Positions 11,350-23,165 of a stretch of 64,000 bases of DNA are shown piece after piece. Every line of letters begins with the position of its first letter. Positions within the stretch are counted from its first letter, which is position 1. The notes beneath the pieces were generated by a model. That model saw only the letters and a list, made by a program, of their open reading frames with translations, searched no databases and had not been told where the DNA came from. This stretch comes from Tolypeutes matacus. Taxonomy: Eukaryota > Chordata > Mammalia > Cingulata > Chlamyphoridae. Location: contig JAKSZT010053764.1 of NCBI GenBank assembly GCA_026826555.1, forward strand, positions 39,926,568 through 39,990,567, read 5' to 3'. Position numbers and translations under genes: made by a program.

Positions 11350-11748
11350 ATTTTCACTTCTAGTTTAGAAGTTAGCAAACTATTGTCCAAAGACCAAATC
11401 CTGCCCCCGCCCCCTGTTTTTGTACACAGTCTGTGAGCTAAATGGATTTTACATCTTTAAATGGTTGGGAAAAAATGAGCTAAATGGATTTTACATCTTT
11501 AAATGGTTGGGAAAAAATTAAAAGAATAGTATTTCATGATATGTGAAAATTACATGAAATTAAAATTTCAGTGTCACAAATAAAGTTTTATTTGACCACA
11601 ACCAAGCCCATTCATTTATGTATTGTGTATGTCTGCTTTCAGGCTAAAACAAGAGCTGAGTAGTTTTGACAGAGACCCCATATGGCCTGCAAAACCTAAA
11701 ATTTACTATCTGGCCCCTTACAGAAAAGTTTTGCCAATCCCTCCTGCA
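11350..11748 (-). mobile_element. Ancient hAT-type element with a local duplication
   Basis: It is the same family as the preceding element: TTAGCAAACTATTGTCCAAA, TTTGACCACAACCAAGCCCA, CATATGGCCTGCAAAACC, TACTATCTGGCCCC. Inside, about 42 bp beginning GAGCTAAATGGATTTTACAT is present twice in direct tandem (about 11,426-11,467 and 11,478-11,519) and the copies look identical. Confidence 0.7.
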
Positions 11749-11754
11749 ATTTAG

Positions 11755-11945
11755 TGGTTTTCAAAGTGTGGTCTCTGGACCAGAAGCATGAGCAACATCT
11801 GGGAATTTTTAGAACTGTAAATCCTTAAGCCCACTCCAGCCCTACCAAATCAGAAACCCTGGAGGTGGGCTCAGCCACCTGTGTTTAACAAGCCTTCCAG
11901 GTAAATCTGCTGCATACTAAATTTGGAGAACTACTGCTCTAGTTA
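11755..11945. mobile_element. MER5A-like hAT fossil
   Basis: TTTTCAAAGTGTGGTCTCTG starts it, CAGAAACCCTGGAGGTGGG is inside and TTTGGAGAACTACTGCTCT ends it. This matches the remembered MER5A consensus well. Confidence 0.8.
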
Positions 11946-12219
11946 CCCAATCTGTCAAGTGAATCTTGTTCTGGCTGCGCTGATAATTTTAAGAAGCAGA
12001 AAGGGATATCAGAGGAGTAGAAGGGTGTGTTGTTTATCTTCAGAGATATATTTATATTTCCCTACAATTTAAAAGTTGTTTTTTTTCCTCTTTTAGTTTT
12101 ATTCTACTATTGCCTCCCACCTTCCATCTGCATCAGCAACATGAAACATTTTTCCTCCACCTTATCTACTATTATTCTCCTAGAGAAATAAGGTTTTATG
12201 AGCGATAAAGAACAGCATA

Positions 12220-12385
12220 GGGAAGCGGCTGTGGCTCAATCAGTAGGGCTCCCGTTTACCATATGGGAGGCCCCGGGTTCGGTTTCCGGGGCCTCCTGGT
12301 GAAGGCAAGCCCGCCCGCACAGCGTGGTTAGCTGACCCAGCGAGCACAAGCAGCAAGGGGGGGAGAAATGAATAAATAAATAAAA

Positions 12386-12413
<28 letters not shown>
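12220..12413 (+). mobile_element. DAS-like SINE, full length
   Basis: A complete element with A-box region TGTGGCTCAATCAGTAGGG and B-box region GGGTTCGGTTTCC. It ends in AAATAAATAAAT and poly(A). The perfect target-site duplication AAAGAACAGCATA (12,207-12,219 and 12,414-12,426) indicates a recent insertion. Confidence 0.95.
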
Positions 12414-12418
<5 letters not shown>

Positions 12419-12429
12419 ACAGCATACAA

Positions 12430-13980
12430 TGGACGTCGTTTAAAGTAAGTCCATAGTGCAAGGTTCTTTCCCCTCTGGGCATCTCCATCAGAGTCACTGT
12501 TAGGTTGTGGACAAAGGTATCTGTTCTTTAATCAAAATGAAATGATCAGTGAGCCCAGAGCAGCACAGCCTGTACAGGACACACTCTTAACTGATACAAA
12601 GAAAATGGGGAAAGATAAAGTATAATCCATCTGCTGCCCAGATTGAAATGACAGAGAACAAGACTGATGGGCTGGAGTCTCTTGAGTTCTGCTAGTATTG
12701 AAATCAGAAAAGAAATACAACTAAAATAATTCCTAAACCAACCAATCATTAGCATATTAAAATATTGTCCCTAGGAATTCAGCAAGGCTATATTTTGAAG
12801 AATGAGAGCTAAGAGCCAGTGAGCCATCTTGAAAATCCAGCCTAACCCAACCGAGACCTCAAATGTCTGCAGTCCCAGCCAACATCATGTGGAATAGAAA
12901 AACCTCTCTACTGAGTCAATCCACAGAATCGAGAGATAATAAAATGGTGGGTTTAAGCTTTGAGATGGTTTATGTCGCAACAGATAATCAAAACATGAAA
13001 CGCTGAATGAAAAAAATTACAAAACAGAAATTACCATTTTTGGTGGAAAAAAATGTTAAAGCCTACTTAATATGTGAATACATTTTTCTATGTATTTTCT
13101 ATAGAAATCAGATTCCCCACCCTCTATACTTCCTTCCTCCCATGACTGGTTTTTCATTTTTGCATAGAACTGACAGGGAAAATAATGTGATAACTTCTCC
13201 ACGGATAATCAAAATACATCTCGAAAAGCTAACGTCTTTTCTTTAAACATCCTAAGAATTCAATTTCTTTTTTTCCACTGACACATTAAGGATTGAGTGT
13301 CTGGCCTAAGAAGAATAAGTTTTAGCAAGTTACTGGTTTCTACTTACAAATAAAGTAAAACCATTCCTCCCAATAACATAAGCTTAGCTTAATCTTTTCA
13401 TAACACAAGTAGGAGGAACTTAGGATGCCTTCAGAGAACCAAAACGACAGCCAAGAGACTCTACTGCTCTCCAGGTTCCATACTCCAAAAATATCAGAAA
13501 TACTAAAACTGCCTAAATGCGTGCCAATCGGATGGCCTTGGGCCAAATACACAGTCGCTCTAGAGCCGTTAAATAATGAACATTTTAGTAATCCTCCCCT
13601 AGAAATGTAACTCAACATTTGCATAATATAGGACTGAGGGGTCTGGAGACCCCCAAACCAAACAACGGAATTCTCAACACCGTGGAAGCCACACAAGGCT
13701 GGTTTTGCAAATTTGGAGATGGGACATCTGAAAATCACCGGCATCATAATGGTATTCCGAAGATGATGATTTCTAAATTCCATTAATATTCATCAAAATG
13801 AGTCTGTTTCCAATCTCGCTTCTCTTTAAAAAATCATTAAAATCATTAAGTAGGGTGTTAAATGATATATTCATGAGCAAAAGTAGAGAGACCAGGATAC
13901 TTTTTTTTTTTTTTAACAGCAGAGCAAAAGTTGTGTGACTCCTCCACTCCGTAGAGGTGTAAAATACAAGTGTAAGAGAG
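12430..13980. other. Mostly unique sequence upstream of the CpG island
   Basis: I see no recognisable gene or repeat. A 147-codon open frame on the minus strand (13,340-13,783) resembles no family I know. Between about 13,400 and 13,780 the DNA keeps scattered CpG dinucleotides unlike the repeats around it. That would fit a conserved element flanking a promoter. Confidence 0.4.
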
Positions 13981-13984
13981 ACCC

Positions 13985-15090
13985 TGCCAGCATCCGCAGT
14001 GCCGGGCTCCAGATGTGCACCGGCAGTGGCAGCTCCCCGCCAGTGGCGCGGCGAGAGGACCCCCGCGCAAACCTGCCTGTCACCTGCCAGGGCGCAACCG
14101 CTGCCAACGTGGGCACTTAGGGGGCCGGGGGCCGGGGACCGGGTAAGGGGAAAGGGGCAGGAAGAAGAGGTGAGAGACTCACTACCCGGCCAGACCTCTC
14201 GTCGTGCAAATCACATCCGCAGAACTGGAACGAGTGCGACTTTGGGAACGCGTGCTTTTGACTTTAGATTCTGACGCGCGTGACAAATGCTAAGGATAAA
14301 AAGAAAGGCCTCTGGATAGTCCAAGACTCGCTGCCGCAGGGGCAAAGGATCTTTGCGCCGCACCTCACAGCAGGGCCGGGGGTCCACGCGCCCGGGCCTC
14401 GGAAGAAAAGAAGCTTCACCGCTCCACGCCCCTGGGCGAGGGCTCCCACGCGGGGAGGCGCGGGCTCACCCCGGCCCGAGGACCAGGCGGGCACCCCGCG
14501 CCGAATTCTGTAAAAGGCTGCCGCGCTGGGGACGCCGGGGAGGTGCCTCGGAGAACGGCGGGTGGTCTCTAGGCGCAGGGCTGAGGCGGGAGGAGCAAGG
14601 GAAGCCGACGAGCTCCGCCCGGGCGGGCAGCGAGAGCGCGAGCCAAGGGACACACTCACCTCCTTCCGCGGCTCTGGCGGCCGCTCGGCGCTGTGGGACC
14701 CGGCTCCGAGCCTGCCCCGGGCCGCTTTTCCCTTCCGCCACCGGCTTCGCGCTCTTCTCCGGTGGGCGCCGCGTCTCCTCCACCGCGTCCAGCGCCGCCG
14801 CGTCTCCGGCCTCCGCAGCGGCGAGTCCCCGCCCCCGGGCAGCGCCGACGGCGCGCGGGGAGGAGGCGGCGCCGCGAGCGCGAGGAGGCGAGGCCGGGGC
14901 CGCCGAGGCCGCGACCGGGCGTTCGGCCGCACGGCGCGCGCGCCTTGGTCCGCGGTCGCCCCTCGGCGGAAGCTAGAAAACCCTCTCTGCCCCCTCCTCC
15001 ACCGCCTGGACCGTGGGGCGCAGCCCCTCTTTCCAGCACGGCCACTCCTGCGCTCGCCGAAGGATCCGAAAGGCTCTTTGCTAAGGAGCA
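13985..15090. promoter_or_regulatory. CpG island, candidate TATA-less promoter, possibly bidirectional
   Basis: About 1.1 kb is very GC-rich and dense in CpG, most strongly at 14,550-15,000. A GGGGGCGGGGAC-type Sp1 site lies on the minus strand near 14,827-14,838. No TATA box is evident. On the minus strand AAGGAG/GTGAGTGTG is a consensus 5' splice site, with the last exon base at 14,660. The minus strand from about 14,970 to 14,660 contains no ATG, so any first exon there would be 5' UTR. On the plus strand AAGAG/GTGAGA at 14,169/14,170 is a second donor-like site. I cannot name the gene, and no matching coding exon is visible nearby. Open frames here are expected from the lack of stop codons in GC-rich DNA. 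Confidence 0.75.
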
Positions 15091-15449
15091 GCGCGTAGAT
15101 GGGAAGAGGCTGCTAAGAAAAGGGACCTGGAGAGCCTCCCTTCCTCAACGTCCCTCACCCCGTGCCCTGAGGGAATTTTCCCGAACACAGAGGCAATTAC
15201 TCACAGTGCCATACGCAGGGCTCCCTTTTCTGGGGTCTCAGCCAGAGCTGCCCAGTGTAGTGGGGGCAACTACATCAAGACAGATATTAAACTGGTCTTT
15301 AGGGGTCCATACCCACGAAGTTACCTTTTTTCTCCTCCCAGGCATTTTCTGTTGGCCATAATCTCCCCCCACGGTTCTCTCTCAAGCCTTAATGTTTCAG
15401 ACTGTTATCACTGGGCTAAGATTCCTAGGCCACGCTACAAGCATGACCT

Positions 15450-15785
15450 TTTAGGACTCTATGGGTGAAGCCTGGGAATCTGAATTTTTAACAGCGCCCC
15501 AAGTGGCTCTTAGGCACACTCAGGTTTGAGAAGCACCGTTTGGCCATCCCTCCCTGGAAGGGTCGCGACAAAATTAATGACTTACATTCAACCATAGTGG
15601 AAACATTCTAAAGCAATAGTTCTTACTTAACATTGGCAGCACCAGCCAGATCTAGAATTATCTGGGAGATTTTACAGCGTCCAGATGCCAGGGTCCCATC
15701 CCCAGAGTTCAGAGCCCTGACTTCGGTATTTTTGTTTTAAGTTTCCCAGATAATTCTAATCTGTAGCCAGGACTGAGAACAATTC
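15450..15785. mobile_element. Two MER5-like hAT fossils
   Basis: A partial copy (15,450-15,530) ends in TTTGAGAAGCACCG. A fuller copy (about 15,619-15,785) has TTATCTGGGAGATTTTACAG, CATCCCCAGAGTTCAGAG and CAGATAATTCTAATCTG. From 15,785 to 16,830 I recognise no gene. A run of nine G sits near 16,473. Confidence 0.65.
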
Positions 15786-16829
15786 TAGGGTCATCTCTTT
15801 TGACTCATATCTAGCCCTGATTTCTGGTGTCTGGAAAGGAACCCCTTCCTCTGCACTCCCTCCCAAATCCCAACAACAAAAAATAAGTAAATGTACACTC
15901 CCCTAAGGAAATGCTCACAGCCAAAATTGTTTTCAATCAGGACAGACTCATGTTGAAAAAGGTGACCAAGATATCTTACAGCAACCTGAGCATGGGTCAT
16001 CTTAATTGTAGGAAAAGTGTCTGTGTGTGCCAAAACCTGGTAACTGAATTATGAGAGACAATGCATGGCCCCTTTAGAGTAACGTTCTATATTCCAAAAT
16101 GATATTTTTGTTACCCACTGTTAAATTGTTCCAAGGTGAGACCCAGCATTCAGAAGCCAAGGCTGTGTTGGATGTCAGCCTGGCTCTTCAGATGACTTGC
16201 CTTGAATCGCCTCAAACTCTGATCTTCTGGCAACTTTAAGTGGCCACAGTCAGGATTTGGCAGCAGGTACAGTAAATTCTCTTCACTGCTCCTTTTAGCT
16301 CTCCCCATTATATTTTACATACTTAAACTGGTGGACCATAACTTCCATCTCATTTTATTTGCCTCTAAGTAGGTCTCCATTAGTATCTCTCATTTATCAG
16401 CAACTAATTATTCAATGACTAAGCCAGTGATTCTTAAATACTCTATGGAACAGGTCTGTATGCCTAGCTGTTGGGGGGGGGGATAAGTCCTCTTCAAGTT
16501 TTATGAGATTCTTTATGACAAAATTTGGGATTTTTAAGAAGCCCTAATATATATATACTGCATATATAAAGACTGGATCTGCATTTGTTATAGAGCTCTC
16601 TTCTATTTCTTCAAGGCTTTTTTCACCCAGAATATTGAACCTAATAGGTTGCTGACCCTAAAAGTTTAATTGGGCAGATTTTGATTAAACACCTACATGT
16701 GCAAGGGGCTGTGGTAGTTGGTAACAGTGGACATCCATGTCTTGCCTGTTCAGCATCCTTTCCCCCATTTGCTATTGGCACCTGATTTTCATACAAGGGA
16801 CCTCCCGCCATACTCTCCAAGGGCTACAG

Positions 16830-17310
16830 CCTTATTTAGGACTTGGTGGCTTAAAACAATACAAATTTATCTTATAGTTCTCTGGGTCAGAACTCTTAGA
16901 AGAGTTTCACTGGGCTAAAATCAAGGTGTCAGCAGGGCTGCCCTCCTTTTGGAGGTTCTAAGGTAGAATCCATTTCCTTGCCTTTTCCAGCTTCTAGAGG
17001 CTGCACACCTTGCTTGGCTTTTGGCCCCCTTCCGCCATCTTCAAAGCCAGCAACATAGTGTCTTTTTAATCCTGCTTCTATAGTCATATCCACTGAGCCA
17101 GGTGGGAAAAGGTTCTCTGCTTTTAAAGACCCTTGTGATTACATGGGACCCACCCAAATAATCCAAGATAACCTCTCTACCTAAAGGTCCTAATTTAATC
17201 ACAAATGCGAAGTCCCTTTTTGCGTGTAAGGTAAAATATTCACAGGTTCCTCAGATTAGGACACAAACATCTTTGCAGAGACATGATTCTGCCTGCCACA
17301 GATCCCTAAC
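16830..17310 (-). mobile_element. MLT1-type MaLR LTR, antisense
   Basis: The antisense LTR text reads ACTTGGTGGCTTAAAACAAT, AAATCAAGGTGTCAGCAGGG and CTTCTAGAGGCTGCACACC. It ends ACATGATTCTGCCTGCCACA. It is a solo LTR of the ERVL-MaLR class, and no internal sequence is attached. Confidence 0.75.
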
Positions 17311-18173
17311 CTCACTCGTCTAGGACCATTATATTCTGTTCCTGGAAAGAACAAAGTGGTGGCCCGGGGACTGAAAAGTATTGATGTGCATTCATCTCCA
17401 TGATAACTCCCATCGTTCCTTGGTACATGGATCCCTAGGGCTGGTTCCTGTCTTTCCAAATCCTGGCTCTTCTGTTTATCCTCCAATTCTGAGCATTTTC
17501 CCATAGCCTATAATTTGCTGGAGCTAACTGTAATGCATAGTAGAGCCAATTTATTGTAGAGCAACACTGGTGCAGTGTCAATCAGGGTTCTTGGTTGCAA
17601 GCAACAGAAATAGACTCCACCAATCTTAAGAAGAAAGGGAATATATTGGACAGGTGTCAGAGTCTCATAGAATTCATGGTGAGCTAGGTTTGGAGAACCT
17701 TGATGCTGCAAAGGAGAGCTAGGCAGCAGAAATCACTGCAAAAGTGACACAGCAGGAGAGTGAGTATAGTAAATGTGCCACGAATTGCTGTGGCTTTAAG
17801 GAATAAGACCTCCAACTGACCCCAGGTCCTTGCAACATTGGCTCAAGGTACAAAGTTTTAGGAGGGAGCTTCTAATTGGAGGAGTCTGACTTGTGTGCCC
17901 ATCTCCAAGCTACAAAAGGGACAACCCGGCTGGCTTCTGAAGTGGGAAGTGGCTGCTAATTCTCATCAAGGCTACTCACATGGGACATTCCCCAAAGGGG
18001 AGATTGGGATGCCTATAAAAAGAGGAGATAGAATGCTGGCAGGCAAAGACCTAGCAAATGTCCCCCACAAATTGCCTAAGGGGAATTCAAAGAACTGTGG
18101 AAATTCAAAGGAGGTAGAAGTCATGTCTGTTTAGGAAAATCAAGAAAGACTATGTAGAAGATGGGTGTAGAAC

Positions 18174-18492
18174 AGTGCTGTCCTTCCTACAGAAGTAAAA
18201 TGCAAGTCACAATGTAATTTAAATTTTCTAGTAAGCCACATTTTGAAAGTGAAAAGAAGTAAAAAGCATTTGAATAGCATATTTTATTTAACCTAATATA
18301 TCAAAAATATGATCACTTCAGCCTGTAATTAATGTAATCCGAATGAGATGTTTTACATTTAATAAAATGTGTATCAGAAAATATTTTATACTGCTTCAGT
18401 TTTTATTTAAATTTAATTAAAATTAAATTTAAAATTCAGTTCCTCAGTGGCACCAATAGTCACATGTGGCCAGAGGGTATTGGACAATACAC
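18174..18492. mobile_element. hAT-type element with matching ends
   Basis: CAGTGCTGTCC at the left and GGACAATACAC at the right are decayed inverted ends. AAATTTTCTAGTAAGCCACA and AGTCACATGTGGCCAGAGG lie inside, as in a common mammalian hAT family. From 17,310 to 18,170 and from 18,492 to 19,850 I recognise no gene. Confidence 0.7.
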
Positions 18493-19852
18493 AGGTCTAG
18501 AAGGATAGTGTATCAGTCTGGGTCCAATCAGAAGAGAGAAAACACACAGTAATTTGAACAGGGAAAATTTAAAATAAAGACTCATCAACCGTAAGGGGAT
18601 TGGAATAATGAGGGTTTGACTAGTAAGACGTAAAGAGAACTCTAAAGAATATAGTAATAGCAGGTATACAGACTGCCACTACACCTATGGCCGAGACAGA
18701 GCTCCAGGGAAGAGTCCCCCACCTATTCACCCACCCCCAAGAATGAGCTCAAGACCTTGTTTGAGAGGCATAGCTTTGGCTCCCTGAATGGCAGAGAAGG
18801 GCTGTATTGCTGTACTTGTAGACACTGCTGGAAATCTCTCCTGTGGAACTTTCTGGAAATTCACTAGGAAAAACTGGTAGGTATCTCGCTGGTGGCATTC
18901 TGCTACAGAACTACTCGAGGGAGGTGTCAGGAGAAGCAGCTGGCCACTGGGTATTGCTGGCCACCACTCACTGTGAAGCTAGGTGCTGGGGGAGCTGTGG
19001 GCTGCAGGAGCCAGACACAGGTCTAGAAGGGTGGATAATTTTTCTAAAGGCAGAAATGCAGAGGAGGGACACTCCAGCATGATGACAGGCCTAGAAGTAG
19101 AAAAGCATGAAGCAGCAAAACAAGGGGTCCCATTTGAATTGGGGAATCAATGTAAGTGAGAAGATAAGACAGAAATGCAGCAGTTTTTCCAAGGGTTCAT
19201 GGGTCTACCTCAGACTCTCAAACCTTTCTATATAATAATATTCATATCTTCCTCAAATACCAGTGTGGGCATGTCACCAACCTATTCAATATCTTTTAGT
19301 GTTTGTTTGGTTTTTTTTTTCTCTATATGGTATCTGAGTTTAACATTCTAAGATAATCTGTCCAAATTCCCTCCAACTACACCAGGCTGCTATCCCCCTC
19401 TTTCCCACAGCCAAGATTTGCTATGCTCTTCTGCCTAGTAAGTCCTGTTTCCCCATCCTTTTCTCACAGCTCAACTCAAGAGCCCCAGCCAGAACAAGCT
19501 CTTGGAGCACTTATCACATTCCTCCCCCCAGTGTAGTCTGCAAAGAGTCCAAAGGAAAGGATTCTTCTTTTGTTAGCTTTGTATTCTCCACAACATTTGC
19601 CTAATAGGTGCTGGATAAATATTTCAGACTGGATCAAAAGCAATCATGTGCATTGCAATGCCCAGCACACTGTCGACACTCTCCATATATTAGTTAAATA
19701 CATGAAATATACTGAATAGAAGAGAAAGTCCTTGTCATAAACACCTTGCTCTGTCTGCTTTCCAGCATTGTTTTTTCCCTTCTTCATGTACCAGCATCAC
19801 TATTTTTCTTTGGAGAACTATATCCTCTTTCACTTTTAAATGGCCATAGCAG

Positions 19853-20082
19853 GCTGAATGGTGCCCCCCCGCCCACAAAGGTCTGTCCACATCCTAATCC
19901 CCAGAAGCTGTGAGTTTTCCATTTGACTGCAACTGCAAGAGAGACCCTGAGCAAGAAGTACCTTGCTGAGCCTATTCAAACATTCAGAATCATAAGGGAT
20001 CATAATAAAATGATTGTTGTCTTAAGCCACTCAATTGTGGGGTGGTTTGTTATGCAGTAATACATAACCAGAACAGCCAGCA
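19853..20082 (+). mobile_element. MLT1-type LTR, internally deleted
   Basis: It begins CAGGCTGAATGGTGCCCCC and CACATCCTAATCCCCAGAAG. It jumps to GTCTTAAGCCACTCAATTG and ends GTAATACATAACCAGAACA. The middle of the usual LTR is missing. Confidence 0.7.
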
Positions 20083-20721
20083 TAGAACTGAAACTTTAGT
20101 ATTGATTGGTTTTCCAGCACCTTCCTGGGGCCAGCAAGGTGATGGCAGTAGGAATCAATCAGAAGAAGAAACCTCAAGGACACAGTTAAGTCAGGACCCA
20201 AAGGGAGGAGCTGAGAGTGCAAGGGGGTGGTGAGTAGGGAAGGTGCTGCTTGGAAAGAGATGCAGCTGCTCTTCTTTGCCAAGGGAATCTTCTTCCACCA
20301 TCAACTTTAATGGCACTAGTTTATCACATAGTACTTCTAGAAGAGACTGCAGGATGTGAATAAAAACATCAGAAAGCAGAGAGCCAAGAAAACAGGGGTA
20401 GGGAGAAAATGCCTTTTTACGCCACTTCAAATTCTGCCCTAGTATGCCAAGGGACCATGACTGGAAATAGGGAAAGGCAAGCATACAAAAATCCAAATTA
20501 TATACGGTCAAGTCTTCAAAATTGTAAAGGAGACAACTTTTCTCTCTTTTTGGGCTTTTCTCCTCATGGTTTTCCTCATATTTCCGACCTCCCCTTCCAG
20601 GGACTCAGTCTCTGCTTTTGCACCAGTTTGTTAGCTGACAATCATGTTACACTGGCCCTGGACTCCTGGAGATGCAAAGCCTTAACTGAGCATTTCCCCC
20701 CAATGGTGGAGAATGGGTTTT

Positions 20722-21094
20722 GCTTTGTTTTGTTTTGTTTTGTTTTGTTTTGTTTTAAAGATTTATTTATTCATTCCTCCCCCCACCCCCATTGTTTTGT
20801 GCTCACTGTCTGCTCTCTGTGTGTTCTTCTGTGTCTGCTCGTCTTCTCTTTAGGCGACACCTGGAACCAATGCTCAATCTCTTGCGCCACCTCAACTCCC
20901 TGATCTGCTGCATCTCTTATTGTCTCTCTTCTGTGTCTCTTTTTAACCCGTCATCTTGCTGCACCAGCTCTCCGCACAGGCCAGCACTCCTGAGCGGGCC
21001 AGCACTCTGCGAGGGCCAGGAGGGCTTGGGAATTGAACCTTGGACCTACTATATGGTAGATGGGAGCGCAATCACTTGAGCCACATCCGCTTCC
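20722..21094 (-). mobile_element. Long SINE (DAS-like), inverted, with TTTTG array
   Basis: Seven TTTTG units form the inverted tail, followed by TTTATTTATTCATTCC. Inverse tRNA-like heads end with TTGAGCCACATCCGCTTCC. The perfect target-site duplication GGAGAATGGGTTTT (20,708-20,721 and 21,095-21,108) bounds it. Confidence 0.93.
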
Positions 21095-21239
21095 GGAGAA
21101 TGGGTTTTGACACCTAGACTTCTTTCACAGTGTTGTAGGATGATTGACAATAACCTAGATGTACGAAGAGAACACTACTGTTGCTGGATTTTCTCTAGGT
21201 TCTTGGCTAAGTTACAAAAAAGAATTTAAGTACATGCTA

Positions 21240-21860
21240 ATTTAGTTAGGCCAGTAATTGATTAAGGAACCGAGAGAAGAGAAATGGGAGAAAATAACAG
21301 CATATTGGTCCCCAGTATACTTGCGGGTTGGTTCAAGCAGAGAGAGGAAAAGAGCTAAAAAAGAGGTAAAAGAGCTGATTTATAGAGTACACATCCCCAT
21401 TACAGATTACAAATCCCCATTACAGATTACAAGTCCCCAGGTCTACTTGTGTGCTGGTCCAGGCAGGGAGAGAAAGGGCAAAATGGGTAAAAAGGGTAAA
21501 AAGCGATGATTTAGCTTCTGCGCTTGCTTTTTAAACCATTAATTACCCTGCCCCTTGTTAATGTTTGGGGAAGGAGTCTCAGCTGTTTGCTGCTTTGATT
21601 GGTAACCCCACTTGTCAATTCTCCTGGGAGGTCCAATGACAAGGCCCCTGGAGAATAACCGGGGCTTTTCCTTGGTCCCGGACAAAATCATATTCCAAAT
21701 GGGGAATTCTCATGAGGTTCTTCCGGCAGCCATCTTGTGGGGTCCTTCCCTCAGGGATGGTTCCCATGGCCATGTGTTTCACAGCTCTGGTTTTCTGCCA
21801 GGTCCCAGATTCATCTTTTCATTCCCTAAACTAGTCTGCCTCACTACTGTTTTCTTTTAT
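21240..21860. mobile_element. LTR-like block with a 20-bp direct duplication
   Basis: A CCAAT-type GATTGGTAACC, a promoter-like middle and unusual GC content suggest a worn LTR of unknown family. At 21,388-21,435 a unit of about 20 bp starting CCCATTACAGATTACAA is present twice. No ends could be fixed. Confidence 0.35.
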
Positions 21861-22133
21861 TAAATAGATCTCATCTTGCTCTTGAGTCTCAATGGGGGAA
21901 ATGGTGGCAAATGGGAAAGAGGGCCTTAAACTAGCCAGTTAATGCTAATTTCAGTCTCTAGAATAAAATGCTCAGGTTTTCTAATTTCCTCCTTGTTCTG
22001 CTTTTTCTAAGAATCTAATGGAGGACATATGTGATATTGTATTAGAGGGAAGAAATAAGCCTTAGATTCAGCCAGCTGCAGAAAGGATTTAGTTCTTCCT
22101 AAGATGCTGTTGTTCTCTTCCAAAAGAAGCGTC

Positions 22134-22571
22134 TGTGGTGGTTTGGAGCTGTATGTACCCCAGAAAAACATGTTCTTAAATTTCAACCATTACTGTGGGC
22201 GTAAACCCATTTTAAGTAGGACATTTTGATGAAGCTTCTTCAGTTAAGGTAAGACCCACCTCAATCAGGTCTTAATCCTATTACTGGAATCCTTTATAAG
22301 AGAATGACATTCAGACAAAGAGAAAGAAAGCCATGGAGAAAGAAGCTGAAATCAGTGAAACCCGGAAGAGAAGAGAGAGACCAGCAGACACCACCATGTG
22401 CCTTGCCACATGACAGAGAAGCCACGGATTGCTGCCAGCCAGTCTTTGGGAAGAAAGCATTGCCTTGATTTGGACATTTTCCCAGCCTCAAAACCAAGTG
22501 TGAATAAATTCCATTGTTTAAACCAAACCCTTTCACAGTATTTGCTTTGAGCAGCCTAGGAAACTATAACA
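22134..22571 (+). mobile_element. Complete solo LTR, xenarthran MaLR-like family
   Basis: It starts TGTGGTGGTTTGGAGC and ends GGAAACTATAACA. Layout and text follow MLT1/MST LTRs: AAAAACATGTTCTTAA, GCCTTGATTTGGACATTTT, CCCAGCCTCAAAACC, then a GAATAAATTCC polyadenylation region. The 5-bp flanks GCGTC and GCATC fit a decayed ERVL-type duplication. Relatives lie at 31.6, 35.0, 46.6, 56.1, 61.9 and 62.0 kb. Confidence 0.8.
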
Positions 22572-22656
22572 GCATCTTTTACTTTTAGTCTTGAAGAGAG
22601 ATTTATCCTCCCATATCACAGAATCCTAACGTTGGGACTCTAGATATCATCTAGCC

Positions 22657-22846
22657 CAGGGGTTCTTAACAAGGGGTCCATGAGCTTGAATTGAAATTCA
22701 AAAAAACATTCTTGTGGAGACGTGTTGGTGTGGGTGTGATATATTTATTAAATAATACACAGTACAGTGTGAACTTAGTAAGGGGTCTGTGGTTTTCACC
22801 GGACTGGCAAAGGGGTCTGTGGAACAAAAAAAGTTCAGAACGCCTG
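22657..22846 (+). mobile_element. Non-autonomous hAT element, copy A
   Basis: The inverted ends CAGGGGTTCTTAAC and GTTCAGAACGCCTG bound 190 bp. The 8-bp flanks ATCTAGCC and CTGTAGCC are a decayed duplication of hAT length. It is closely similar to 48,149-48,341 throughout. Confidence 0.88.
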
Positions 22847-22960
22847 CTGTAGCCCAACATCTTCTTTCTAAATGTTTTTTATTATTTTCTAATATTACTT
22901 CCAGTATTCCTTTCTGTCCCCTGCCCACTCTTCCATCCTTGCTATTTGATCTTCTAAGCC

Positions 22961-23165
22961 AGAGGTTCTTAAAGTTTTGGTCTCAGGACCTCTTTACACT
23001 CTTAAAAATTATTAATGTCCCTGAAAATCTTTTAATCATGTGGTTTGACTATTGATATTTTAGAAATTAAAACTGAGAAACTTTAAAAATATTTATTAAT
23101 TCACTTAAAAACAATAAACCCATTACATGTTAACATAAATAACATAATACAACCCCCATTGCATA
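22961..23165. mobile_element. Ancient hAT-type fragment
   Basis: AGAGGTTCTTAAAGTTTTGG, CTCAGGACCTCTTTACACTC and ACCCATTACATGTTAACATA match a common old mammalian DNA-transposon family. From 23,165 to 24,070 the DNA is AT-rich and I see no gene. Confidence 0.6.

Noticed and set aside
12220..12413. tRNA gene, because of clear A- and B-box sequences
   Set aside because: The tRNA-like heads here and elsewhere do not fold into a full cloverleaf by eye, carry SINE tails and have target-site duplications.
13340..13783. 147-codon minus-strand open frame near the CpG island
   Set aside because: A few frames of this length are expected by chance in 64 kb of six-frame sequence; no domain, signal or family resemblance was found.
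14264..14932. 222-codon minus-strand frame in the CpG island, and similar long frames on both strands
   Set aside because: GC-rich DNA has few stops, the frame lacks an ATG at its start and the product is low-complexity Arg/Pro/Ala with no domain.
20409..20903. 164-codon plus-strand frame
   Set aside because: Its second half is translated SINE tail and the first half has no recognisable domain.
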